Shown here: one piece after another, positions 8,719 through 17,088 of the stretch | Layout of the letters: every line of letters starts with the position of its first letter | How positions within the stretch are numbered: position 1 is the first letter of the stretch | Notes under the pieces: model-generated | Told to the model about the DNA's origin: nothing | The model's input: only the letters and a program-made list of their open reading frames with translations | The model's database searches: none | Made by a program: the position numbers and the translations under genes | Origin: Leptofilum sp965223285 | GTDB lineage: Bacteria > Chloroflexota > Anaerolineae > Promineifilales > Promineifilaceae | Length of the DNA: 64,000 bases | Assembly: GCF_965223285.1 (NCBI RefSeq) | Contig: NZ_OZ244997.1 | Span: 2,542,001 to 2,606,000, forward strand | Direction of reading: 5' to 3'

Positions 8719-10095
8719 ATGTTACGAACATTTCCTAATGAAGCATTGGCCGGACGAAAAAACACGAAGCAAGAACGGCCGTCACCCCATCAACCTGGCA
8801 CCTTGCCGCCCCAACAACCGTTGCTGCGCCGGATATGGAAGCACCGCTACCTGATGCACTACCATCGCCTGATTGCTTTGGTTGTCATTGTGAACCTGGT
8901 GCTGCTGGGCTACGGCCTGCGCCAATGGAACTGGTGGACGGCCGAATCAATCAATCTGGCTGCATTGTCCAACATGGTCATTGCCAACATTGGCATCGCC
9001 ATTTTGATTCGGCAGCAATATGTGATCAATTTGCTGTTCAAAATTGCCACCAGCGTCCCCACCAGTTGGCCGCTGCGCTTCCGCGCCCTGATGGGCAAGG
9101 TGTATCATTTTGGTGGCATCCACGTGGGTGGGGCCATCATGGGGACGCTTTGGTTTGCCGCCTTTGTCGGCTCGCTTATTTATAGCTGGATGAATGGCTT
9201 GCCCGGCGTTTCGCTGGCGACGATGATGGTGACAGGCGTGCTGTTGTTGCTGCTCATTGTCATCATCGCCCTTTCCCTGCCCCACTTTCGTGCCAAATAC
9301 CACGACCAATTTGAGCTAATGCACCGCTTTGGCGGCTGGGCATCGCTGCTGCTGTTCTGGGTACAGACGGTGCTGTTCATCAACGATCAGGGTGGATCGC
9401 TGCTGGCTGCACCCGGCTTTTGGGTGCTGCTCATTGTCACATTTAGCATCGCCCTGCCCTGGCTGCGGCTGAAAAAGGTGCCGGTGCAGATTGAACGGCC
9501 GTCTAACCACGTTGCGCTGGTGCGCTTTAATCATGGTGTCACCCCGTTTGCTGGGTCGTCAACGGCCGTTTCCCGCAGCCCGCTCACCGAATGGCACTCA
9601 TTTGCCAACGTGCCTGCGCCTGGCGAAGATGGCTTCCGTCTGACGATTAGCCGTGCTGGGGATTGGACGGGAGAGTTGATTGACGAGATGCCGTCCCATC
9701 TATGGGTCAAGGGCATTCCCACGGCCGGTGTGGGCAATATCGACCAGCTTTTTAAGCGGGTGGTGTGGATTGCCACCGGCAGCGGCATTGGCCCCACGCT
9801 GCCCCATCTGTTGGCGCACACCGCCCCGGCGCGACTGGTTTGGTCTACCCGCACGCCCCGCGCCACCTACGGCGATGCCTTGGTCGATGAGATTTTGGAA
9901 TCCGAACCGAACGCGCTTATTTGGGACACGAATGAAAACGGCCGTCCCGATTTAGTCCAGCTTGCCTACGACGCCGTCCAGGAATTTGATGCCGAAGCGG
10001 TGATCGTCATTTCCAATAAAAAGCTCACCTGGCAGGTGGTCTACGGCATGGAAAGCCGGGGCATTCCGGCGTATGGGGCGATTTGGGATTCTTAA
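8719..10095 (+). CDS. six-TM membrane protein with C-terminal FNR/NAD-binding-like domain
   Basis: A 458-residue integral membrane protein. After about 45 polar residues come six hydrophobic segments (near 50-70, 80-110, 130-155, 165-190, 205-225, 235-255) with several histidines at helix ends (YHRLI, GIHVGGAI, LMHRFGGW) that could ligate heme, as in ferric-reductase-type membrane domains. The soluble C-terminus resembles ferredoxin-NADP reductase folds: WHSFANVPAPGEDGF as a flavin-side strand and WIATGSGIGPTLPHLLAH as the nucleotide-binding loop. It begins about 100 bp after the adenylating enzyme with GAAGGATAG before ATG. Association of adenylation and membrane-reductase modules is also known to me in fungal NRPS-like proteins, as an impression not checked here. 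Its natural electron acceptor is unknown. Confidence 0.7.
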   Translation: MLRTFPNEALAGRKNTKQERPSPHQPGTLPPQQPLLRRIWKHRYLMHYHRLIALVVIVNLVLLGYGLRQWNWWTAESINLAALSNMVIANIGIAILIRQQYVINLLFKIATSVPTSWPLRFRALMGKVYHFGGIHVGGAIMGTLWFAAFVGSLIYSWMNGLPGVSLATMMVTGVLLLLLIVIIALSLPHFRAKYHDQFELMHRFGGWASLLLFWVQTVLFINDQGGSLLAAPGFWVLLIVTFSIALPWLRLKKVPVQIERPSNHVALVRFNHGVTPFAGSSTAVSRSPLTEWHSFANVPAPGEDGFRLTISRAGDWTGELIDEMPSHLWVKGIPTAGVGNIDQLFKRVVWIATGSGIGPTLPHLLAHTAPARLVWSTRTPRATYGDALVDEILESEPNALIWDTNENGRPDLVQLAYDAVQEFDAEAVIVISNKKLTWQVVYGMESRGIPAYGAIWDS

Positions 10096-10102
10096 AAAGC
10101 GG

Positions 10103-10153
10103 AGATTAGAGACTGGAGATTTTTCAATCTCTAATCTCCAGTCTCCAGTCTCA
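10103..10153 (+). repeat. STRR-like heptad repeat
   Basis: GGAGATTAGAGACTGGAGATT followed by AATCTCTAATCTCCAGTCTCC: the two arms are built from the same heptads and pair imperfectly. Same family as 3529-3583 and 39312-39357. Confidence 0.75.
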
Positions 10154-10167
10154 AAAAAAGGAACACT

Positions 10168-10932
10168 ATGAGTATTCAAATTGAAAAACACGGCCGTACC
10201 GTCGTCGTGCGGCTGAATCGGCCAGAGGTGTTGAACGCGCTGAATTCGGCGATGATGCACGAGATGGTGGCGCGGCTGACGGAACTGGATCGTGACCCGG
10301 AGGTGGGCTGCTTTGTCATCACGGGCAACGAGCGTGCCTTTGCTGCCGGGGCAGACATCAAAGAGCTGGCTTCCAAGAGCTACATGGAGATGTTCCACGA
10401 GGACTTTTTTGCCCCGTGGGATCAGTTTGCTGCGCTGCGAACACCGAAGATTGCGGCCGTTTCTGGCTATGCCCTCGGTGGTGGCTGTGAATTGGCCATG
10501 ATGTGCGATCTCATTTATGCGGCAGACAATGCTAAATTCGGCCAGCCAGAAATTAAGCTGGGGCTGATTCCCGGCATGGGTGGCTCGCAGCGGCTGACGA
10601 AGCTGGTGGGTAAGGCCAAAGCGATGGACATGCTGCTCACCGGCCGCATGATGGATGCCGAGGAAGCGGAGCGTGCTGGTTTGGTTGCCCGCATCATCCC
10701 CGCTAAGGATTTGATGGCAGAAACGTTAGCGGCGGCGGAGATGATTGGCTGTTGGGGGAAAACGGCCGTGATTGCCGCCCGTGAAGCTGTTGAACGCGCC
10801 CAGGAAGGCAGCCTGCGCGAAGGGCTGCTCTTTGAACGACGCACTTACTACGCCCTTTGGGCCACAGCGGATGCCAACGAAGGGATGCAGGCGTTTTTGG
10901 AAAAACGGCCGCCTCTGTTTGTTGGTAAGTAG
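10168..10932 (+). CDS. enoyl-CoA hydratase/isomerase (crotonase family)
   Basis: A 254-residue crotonase-fold enzyme, full length for the family, with AAAGGAACACT before the ATG. Diagnostic segments: VRLNRPEVLNALN near residue 14, the oxyanion-hole loop AFAAGADIKEL near 57, ALGGGCELAMMCDLI near 105 (Gly-Gly-Gly-Cys-Glu with catalytic Glu), and FGQPEIKLGLIPGMGGSQRL near 130 carrying the second catalytic Glu region. Both acidic residues typical of true hydratases appear to be present, so 2-enoyl-CoA hydration in fatty acid or branched-chain degradation is likely. It follows the membrane FNR protein after a heptad repeat, so co-transcription is uncertain. A strong terminator follows. A second paralogue lies at 18589-19386 on the other strand. 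Confidence 0.92.
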   Translation: MSIQIEKHGRTVVVRLNRPEVLNALNSAMMHEMVARLTELDRDPEVGCFVITGNERAFAAGADIKELASKSYMEMFHEDFFAPWDQFAALRTPKIAAVSGYALGGGCELAMMCDLIYAADNAKFGQPEIKLGLIPGMGGSQRLTKLVGKAKAMDMLLTGRMMDAEEAERAGLVARIIPAKDLMAETLAAAEMIGCWGKTAVIAAREAVERAQEGSLREGLLFERRTYYALWATADANEGMQAFLEKRPPLFVGK

Positions 10933-10960
10933 ACGATAATAGATAATCAATCATCTTACA

Positions 10961-10995
10961 GAGGGCGTTGAGGTTTAAAAGACCTCAACGCCCTC
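10961..10995 (+). terminator. intrinsic terminator-like hairpin after the crotonase gene
   Basis: GAGGGCGTTGAGGT and ACCTCAACGCCCTC pair over 14 bp without mismatch around a seven-base A/T-rich loop. A short T-containing tail follows. It marks the end of the ACGGCCGT-rich segment; the AT-rich island begins after it. Confidence 0.75.
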
Positions 10996-11449
10996 TTAGT
11001 GTTTGTGCTGGGAAAGTTGTGGATAGCTTGACATCAATAGAGTATCATACCTGCCGCATCGCCCTGATTTGACCACAACTTTGGTAATCTTTTTGAAAGC
11101 CTGCGCTGAATTGCACGTGATTTGTTAAAATTTTGCATGCTTGCCTTGTAACGCTTGTTGTAAGATTAATTGCCTACCCTCTGAGCGTTATTGTGTCCCA
11201 CTATTTCCACTACTGCTTAGCATAATGACAGCCATCTGAGCAATACAGCCCTCATTGAACCCCATCAAAAATTTAATCACTTTGTGACCCAATCAAATCA
11301 TAATGGGTCTAAATAAAGATTGATTGATTTGGCTTGCTTGAGACGACTCTTGCGTAACAATCCTTCTCCTTGCGTCTCATCAAATTTGACTTGAAAATCC
11401 AATAATTAGCTATTGGGAAGTTGGCAACCATAATGGCTGGGAGATAGTG
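10996..11449. other. AT-rich intergenic region before the glycosyltransferase island
   Basis: About 450 bp with no ORF worth calling and no ACGGCCGT. Base composition drops compared with the left side. A TTGACA at 11028 has no -10 box at proper spacing. It probably holds the promoter of the two glycosyltransferase genes, but I cannot place it. Confidence 0.5.
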
Positions 11450-13000
11450 ATGACTTCAACTTCATCTCAAGAAGATTGGCACCTAGGGGAATCTACGACA
11501 GGTATACGGATTCATTTCGGCTACGGAATAGCCCTGATTTTAATAATAGCAATTTTTAGTGTTCGGTTTGTTGGCTCTAGTGCAAATACCATCTTTTATG
11601 ACGAGGCAGTAAATATCACATTAGGCTGGGAAGCGGTCTCAGGTGATTTTTCTCAAGATGCAACCTCATGGATATTTGGTTCATATCTTTATCCCATGGT
11701 TGCAGGGACGATTCATCACTTTGTTGGGGATTTTGGATTACGGTTTTTTACAGTTTCTTTAAATACTATTGCAGTTGTTTTTGTATTCTTCCTTACGCTT
11801 AACCTATTCGATCACCGTTCTGCCTTATGGGCCATGTTGCTTTTTGGCCTTAACGGAGCCAATGTTAGTTTGGGGCAGCTTGCTGTGTATGATTCTTTGG
11901 GTTTGCCTTTAATGGCAATCGCTTTTTACTGCACCATTCAGGCAGGGTTAGTCGAGCCTGAAAAAACGAATCGTTATCTGTTTCTAGCTGGTGTTGCTTT
12001 AGGGTTAAGCATCTTAGCAAAATATATTGGCCTCCTATTCTTGCCAGCACTTTTTTTGGTTACTATCTTGCATTTCTATTGGTATGGACGGTCACTCAAA
12101 CCTGTATTTTTAATATTCTTCCCATTAACTCTGCTTATCTTAGGGGGTTACTTTTTATGGAATCAAGAGGCGTTAGTTTCGCTTTGGGTTCAACGTGAAA
12201 TGTTGCTTTTTTATCCAGAAGAAAAATGGGTTATTTTTCGCAGCTACTTAGCTCATGCAGGGGTTCACTTAATTCTGGCTATTCTTGGTGTGCTCTTGCT
12301 ACCCTCTTACCAAAACCCAATTATGCCCGTTGTTTCGCCTAAACTGAAAGGGTTCTTGTTCACTTTTTTAGGGTTAGCAACAGTGGTGGCTGCCTATCAA
12401 GTTTTCACCGAAAATATACAGTCTCTGTGGAAGCATGCTGCTTATAGCACAATCTTTTTTGCTCCTTTTGCTGGGTTTGGCGTATCTAGGCTAATGGCAA
12501 AGGGGCAACATATTTTTGGGCGAGGAAACGGAGATATCCCTTACCGCTTGTTATATACGTTCTTGTCGATTATTAGCGTTGTTTTATTCATAGAATATGG
12601 CCTTGCACAAAATTGGGGTCTTTTACATAGTTGGCCAAATTTAAGTGGTGCCAATGCATATTTGCAGTCGCAACCCCTTTCCCTGGAAACGAGAATATTG
12701 GCGGAGGAATCGGCCGTTTATGAATATTACAACGATTTTGGGGCAAATGATCGTGATGTTTGGAGCAATACCTTTTATATGGAGTATCGGGAATATAAAG
12801 GGGTTGATGCAATGGTTGCGGGTATTCGCGACCATTATTTTGATATTGTTATTTTAGATGACTATTACACACAAGAGACCAATGAGCATATTCGAAAAGC
12901 CTTAGCAGAGCATAATTATAGACGCGTTTATCAAGACCCAGATCCTCAAGTATTAAGTACTGGACAAGTGATTACTGTAACAGTTTATCGTTCACCTTGA
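11450..13000 (+). CDS. polytopic glycosyltransferase, GT-C type (GT39/ArnT-like)
   Basis: A 516-residue membrane protein with many hydrophobic helices (first at about 28-48). Near the end of the first helix lies SSANTIFYDEAVNITLGWE, where Asp-Glu in the first outer loop matches the conserved acidic pair of dolichyl/undecaprenyl-phosphate-sugar-dependent GT-C enzymes. GSYLYPMVAGTIHHFVGD and ALGLSILAKYIGLLFLPALF also fit the PMT_2/GT39 pattern. It would transfer a sugar from a lipid carrier to a glycan, lipid or protein on the outer side. ATG 11450 directly follows a GTG and has GGGAG before it. The gene is AT-rich and lacks ACGGCCGT. It precedes a GT2 synthase by 69 bp, so the pair probably forms an exopolysaccharide or glycolipid unit. 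Confidence 0.82.
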   Translation: MTSTSSQEDWHLGESTTGIRIHFGYGIALILIIAIFSVRFVGSSANTIFYDEAVNITLGWEAVSGDFSQDATSWIFGSYLYPMVAGTIHHFVGDFGLRFFTVSLNTIAVVFVFFLTLNLFDHRSALWAMLLFGLNGANVSLGQLAVYDSLGLPLMAIAFYCTIQAGLVEPEKTNRYLFLAGVALGLSILAKYIGLLFLPALFLVTILHFYWYGRSLKPVFLIFFPLTLLILGGYFLWNQEALVSLWVQREMLLFYPEEKWVIFRSYLAHAGVHLILAILGVLLLPSYQNPIMPVVSPKLKGFLFTFLGLATVVAAYQVFTENIQSLWKHAAYSTIFFAPFAGFGVSRLMAKGQHIFGRGNGDIPYRLLYTFLSIISVVLFIEYGLAQNWGLLHSWPNLSGANAYLQSQPLSLETRILAEESAVYEYYNDFGANDRDVWSNTFYMEYREYKGVDAMVAGIRDHYFDIVILDDYYTQETNEHIRKALAEHNYRRVYQDPDPQVLSTGQVITVTVYRSP

Positions 13001-13069
13001 GGATTTGCTCAACTTTAATTTTGTAAGAAGTTTGCAAATTGCCTATCCATTGAAAAAGGGAGTGACATT

Positions 13070-14755
13070 ATGACAGGATTAACCGCACATCAAGCCAAGA
13101 AAATCACATTACTAGTTCTTGGATCAATAGCTTTGTTTCTTGGCAATTTTTTCCTGGTGCGCTTTTTTAATACGCTTATTTGGCCTTATTTATGGCCTCA
13201 GCCTGGAATTTATATAATTGTTGGATTTATCGTCTTTGCTTTATGGTTCCCTGAACTTTTTTCTGGCATTTGGGCTTTACGCGCTACCGGTATTTTAATG
13301 GTATTTGTGGGTGAATGTTATCTGCTCCATAGCTTACAGGTAACAATAGATGAGTTTTCATTTATTACAGCTCTGCACTTTTTTGGCACGTTTGGCACTT
13401 TTCTGGTCATGCTTCTTAGCTTCCTGAACCAGTTACGTTCAAAGAACAATAAGCTCCCAAGGCCTCTACCAGGGGAACTACCATATGTAGCAGCTGTCAT
13501 TCCTACATATGGTGAGCCACTCAATATATTGCAGGATACGCTTCTTTCCTTAAAGCAACTTAATTACCCGAAAGAGAAGCTGTTTATTGTCATTTCTGAT
13601 GATGGGCATCGTAAGCAAGTGGAAGCTCTGACTAAAGAGCATGGGGTTGCTTACAATTTGGGTCCTCAAAAAAATGCAAAAGCCGGCAATCTTAATTCGG
13701 CTCTTGAGTTTCTGAACCGTGAATTTCCGCAAGCATCACTTGTTTTGACTCAAGATGCAGATGAAATCGTTTCTCCTAGTTTTCTCAAGAAAACGGTTGG
13801 GTATTTTACAGATCCTAAGATGGCTTTTGTGCAAACGCCAAAGGAAGCAATTGCACCTCCAGGCGATCCTTTTGGTGTGCGGGATCGGGTATTTTACGAC
13901 ACAATTCAACCTGGGCGTAATGGGGCTGGTGCTGCTTTTTCTTGTGGCAGCGGTGTAATATGGCGGCTAAGTGCTGTTGAGTCAATTGGTGGTTTTGCTA
14001 CATGGAATATTGTTGAAGACTTAACGACTTCTTATTTGTTACATAGTGTGGGTTACCGTTCTGAATATCACAATGAGATATTGACGGTTGGCTTAGCCCC
14101 AGATGACATTCCTGGTTTATTAAAGCAACGCGGCACTTGGGCAACTGACACATGGCGACTATTCTTATTTAAGAACCCCGTTATTACTCCAGGACTTACT
14201 TTGAGCCAGCGGCTGCAATATTTGGAATTGGGGTTGTTTTACGTCACTTCTGCCTTTTTTATGCCTGCTTTATTGCTAGTTCCGATACTGTCGCTGCTGA
14301 CTGGCCAATTTGTGCCAATTGAGGGTTCTGCTTTGTTCCCATGGATTGGGGCAAGCTTCTTTTACTATTTGGTTTTGGCAAAGGGGCGGAGTGAGTTTTT
14401 GGCTAGAATGTGGCAATATTGGATAAGCCATGCGCCAACATATCAAAAAGCTTTTTGGATTGCTATCCGCTCTCGAAAAAAGAAGCCTTCTTATAAAGTT
14501 ACCCGAAAAACGCGGCAGGATGGTTTTTATGGGACAATGTTGTGGCCTCAGTTTTTGTATATTTTCTTAGGTGTACTGGCAGTTCTGAACAGTTTCTTGA
14601 GGTTACACTATGTTGATGTGGCGACCAAAGTTGCGAATGTTAGCGTGCTTTTATTTTTCATGTTTATGGTGGGTAGCATCTGCAAGGCTGCATTCTACGG
14701 TTGGAAGCCTCAAATATTGAAAACAGTTTGGACACCTGCTGTTGAAGCGGAGTAA
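13070..14755 (+). CDS. cellulose-synthase-like family 2 glycosyltransferase
   Basis: A 561-residue processive-type membrane glycosyltransferase. Four N-terminal hydrophobic segments (to about residue 125) are followed by the GT2 domain: VAAVIPTYGEPLNILQDT near 140, the first Asp in VISDDGHRKQ, the DxD-like TQDADEIVSPSFL near 230, the TED-like NIVEDLTTSYLL near 325 and the QxxRW-equivalent KQRGTWATDTW near 355; then further C-terminal membrane helices. This domain order matches BcsA/hyaluronan-synthase-like enzymes, which polymerise and export a polysaccharide from UDP-sugars. No PilZ domain is visible at the C-terminus, so c-di-GMP control is not indicated. AAGGGAG precedes the ATG. It belongs to the AT-rich island with the preceding gene. 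Confidence 0.88.
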   Translation: MTGLTAHQAKKITLLVLGSIALFLGNFFLVRFFNTLIWPYLWPQPGIYIIVGFIVFALWFPELFSGIWALRATGILMVFVGECYLLHSLQVTIDEFSFITALHFFGTFGTFLVMLLSFLNQLRSKNNKLPRPLPGELPYVAAVIPTYGEPLNILQDTLLSLKQLNYPKEKLFIVISDDGHRKQVEALTKEHGVAYNLGPQKNAKAGNLNSALEFLNREFPQASLVLTQDADEIVSPSFLKKTVGYFTDPKMAFVQTPKEAIAPPGDPFGVRDRVFYDTIQPGRNGAGAAFSCGSGVIWRLSAVESIGGFATWNIVEDLTTSYLLHSVGYRSEYHNEILTVGLAPDDIPGLLKQRGTWATDTWRLFLFKNPVITPGLTLSQRLQYLELGLFYVTSAFFMPALLLVPILSLLTGQFVPIEGSALFPWIGASFFYYLVLAKGRSEFLARMWQYWISHAPTYQKAFWIAIRSRKKKPSYKVTRKTRQDGFYGTMLWPQFLYIFLGVLAVLNSFLRLHYVDVATKVANVSVLLFFMFMVGSICKAAFYGWKPQILKTVWTPAVEAE

Positions 14756-15291
14756 TTAGGAAACTATTTGTAATGATTCATGTAAATTACCGACATCGAT
14801 GAAAATGCGGGAAACGGCCGTTTCCTTCCTTGATGCCCATAAGTGGCGTGAAAATTGCGTGAATAGATTCGTTGCGAAGGCATGGCTTGGTACATAGGTC
14901 ATGCCAGTTTCCTTGATACAAGACAAGGTGCTGCTTAAACTTTGCCCAATTGTTTTACTATCGTCTACTTGTTTAGTAGACAAAAGTGACTGTTTGGCAA
15001 CACATTCATTTTGTTTGGTAGGCATTTAATCTTTTGCCTGGCTAAGGTCTAAATGTAATATGCAGAAACCCGTGAAGAAGGTTCCCCTCTGTATGTTGTA
15101 AGATTCTGAAAACCGTATGTAAAAGCTATGAAGAAAACTCAATTACCCAAATGGTAAATTTGGTTTTCACATACGTAATCAATAGAAAAATCGGAAGCCT
15201 TGGCCAGTTACGTGAATAATTAATCTGTTTGTTTTGTGTGAAGTCTTGCAAGGTGCTGTGTTGCCAAATACAGTAATGGAGCAGATAAGCA
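14756..15291. other. intergenic region closing the AT-rich island
   Basis: About 535 bp. A minus-strand open frame (14756-15025, 89 codons) overlaps the only ACGGCCGT here, but it has no recognisable domain and no ribosome site, so I do not call it. The region holds a copy of the 52-bp inverted-repeat element at 15119-15170 and likely the promoter of the DUF1800 gene. Confidence 0.5.
15119..15170 (+). repeat. 52-bp terminal-inverted-repeat element, divergent copy
   Basis: Begins GTAAAAGCTA and ends TTTGGTTTTCAC, flanked by CGTAT and ATACG so the pairing extends outward. It has the same length and ends as copies at 43777-43828 and 53719-53770, but its middle differs. Confidence 0.5.
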
Positions 15292-17004
15292 ATGGCTTCA
15301 ACGAGCCGGCGGGAGTTCTTCAGTCAATTACTTAACCCGCCAGATTTGACCTTGCAGGGCACCGGTGGTGTCTCTCGCAATAGTATCCTCTCTGCCGAGC
15401 AGGAAGCCTCTCGATTTTTAGCACAGGCAACGCTTGGCGCAGACCTTACCCTCATTCAAGAAGTTGCCTCAATCGGCATTGAGCCGTGGATAGATCAGCA
15501 GTTTTTGCTGCCTCAAAGCCAGGTGCTTGATTATTTTTACGCTGAGCTGTTTGATGAGACGGCTATCGGCTCCGAAACCCCTTGGCGAGAGCTATTTCGC
15601 TACGCTTTGTGGCAAACGACTATTAATGGCAATGATTTGCTGAGACAGCGGGTTGCCTTGGCTCTGAGCGAAATCTTTGTAATCTCTACAGAGAATGCTT
15701 CTATCTATGCGGTAGCAAATGGGGCTGCCCATTGGTACGACATGTTGTTGCGTAATGCTTTCGGCAATTTTCGTGATCTGCTGCAAGACGTGACGTTGCA
15801 TCCGCTTATGGGTAGCTATCTTAGTCATGCAGGTAACCGTAAAACAGATGTTTCTGGGAATCGTTTTCCCGATGAAAATTACGCCCGCGAAATCATGCAA
15901 TTGTTTACTATTGGCTTGTTTTTGCTCAATGATGATGGCTCGTTTGTTTTGGATGGCAACAATGAACCAATTCCTACCTATGACAACAGCCACATTACGG
16001 AATTTGCCAAAATTTTTACTGGCATTCAGTTTGATTATGAAGGTGATCCGCATATTACCTGGACACCCAGTTTTACCAGCGGCTGGCTAAACCCGTATAC
16101 GGCCGTTCGCCCTATGACAATGTGGGATGAAGAACACGAGCCGGGCAGCAAAACCTTGCTGAATGGGTATGTGGTACCCAGTGGGCAAACCGGCATGGAT
16201 GATGTGAATGAGGCGTTGGACCATCTGTTTAACCACCAAAACGTGGGGTCGTTTATTGGCAAGCAGCTTATCCAGCGGCTGGTGAAGTCGAACCCATCGC
16301 CGGAGTACGTGGGGCGGGTAACGGCCGTTTTCAACGACAATGGCTCTGGCGTGCGGGGGGATATGCAGGCGGTCATCAAGGCGATTTTGCTGGATGACGA
16401 GGCGCGCAATCCTGTCCATATCGACGACCCCACGCACGGCAAGCTGCGCGAGCCATTTTTCCGCTTTACGCAGTTGGTGCGTGCCTTCCACTACTCAAAT
16501 CCGCAGGGTAAATTTTGGGATGCTGGCTGGGGTGTGGAAAACGATTTGCGGCAATATATGTTTAACGCGCCCAGCGTCTTCAACTTTTTCTCGCCCGGTT
16601 ACCGGCCCTCCGGCGCATTGAGCGACAACAATTTAACCGGGCCAGAGTTCCAACTGCTAAACAGCTATACGGCAATTTCTACCGTCAACTTTTGGTATTC
16701 GCGGCTCTGGTGGAGTTACGTTATCGACTTGCCCAGTGAGGACAAAGTAATCAAGGGCCAGACGTATGATTTAGACCAGCCAGACCCCGACCTGAGCTAT
16801 GAGATAACGCTGGTGGATGATATTCCCGCCTTGCTCGATCACCTCGATTTGCTACTAACCTCCGGCACGTTATCGCCAGAGATACGCGCCATTTTGGAAA
16901 CGGCCGTTACTGGCTACAAAGACGCCAATGCCGACGATGAAGACGTGGTCAAAATGGCCATCTTCTTATTGATGAGCTGCCCAGAGTACGCTGTGCAGAT
17001 GTAA
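15292..17004 (+). CDS. DUF1800 domain protein
   Basis: A 570-residue member of the DUF1800 family. The N-terminus STSRREFFSQLL resembles a twin-arginine start but no strong hydrophobic core follows, so export by its partner or another route is possible. Family landmarks are ASRFLAQATLGADLTLI near residue 42, WIDQQF near 70, LRQRVALALSEIFVIS near 120, FRDLLQDVTLHPLMGSYLSH near 160 and the NYAREIMQLFTIGLF segment near 200, which is the strongest signature; LREPFFRFTQLVRAFHY follows near 385. The function of the family is not established. It is found next to DUF1501 genes in many bacteria, and one follows here 84 bp downstream. GGAG lies upstream of the ATG. Confidence 0.92.
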   Translation: MASTSRREFFSQLLNPPDLTLQGTGGVSRNSILSAEQEASRFLAQATLGADLTLIQEVASIGIEPWIDQQFLLPQSQVLDYFYAELFDETAIGSETPWRELFRYALWQTTINGNDLLRQRVALALSEIFVISTENASIYAVANGAAHWYDMLLRNAFGNFRDLLQDVTLHPLMGSYLSHAGNRKTDVSGNRFPDENYAREIMQLFTIGLFLLNDDGSFVLDGNNEPIPTYDNSHITEFAKIFTGIQFDYEGDPHITWTPSFTSGWLNPYTAVRPMTMWDEEHEPGSKTLLNGYVVPSGQTGMDDVNEALDHLFNHQNVGSFIGKQLIQRLVKSNPSPEYVGRVTAVFNDNGSGVRGDMQAVIKAILLDDEARNPVHIDDPTHGKLREPFFRFTQLVRAFHYSNPQGKFWDAGWGVENDLRQYMFNAPSVFNFFSPGYRPSGALSDNNLTGPEFQLLNSYTAISTVNFWYSRLWWSYVIDLPSEDKVIKGQTYDLDQPDPDLSYEITLVDDIPALLDHLDLLLTSGTLSPEIRAILETAVTGYKDANADDEDVVKMAIFLLMSCPEYAVQM

Positions 17005-17008
17005 AAAT

Positions 17009-17073
17009 GTGAGCCACAGAGGGCACGGAGAGATAAGAGAAAAACCTCTTAAACCTCTGTGTTCTCTGTGGCC
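17009..17073 (+). repeat. CCACAGAG-type intergenic repeat with foldback
   Basis: GAGCCACAGAGGGCACGGAGAG on the left can pair with CTCTGTGTTCTCTGTGGCC on the right. It lies between the DUF1800 and DUF1501 genes and is not a classical terminator. Related sequences are at 5943-6030 and 49880-49940. Confidence 0.6.
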
Positions 17074-17088
17074 AGAACTCCGGAGAAA

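Noticed and set aside
11028..11048. TTGACA ... TATCAT as a promoter
   Set aside because: Spacing between the boxes is only nine bases.
14756..15025. 89-codon minus-strand frame after the GT2 gene
   Set aside because: No ribosome site, no recognisable domain, and it sits in an AT-rich intergenic region; kept as non-coding.
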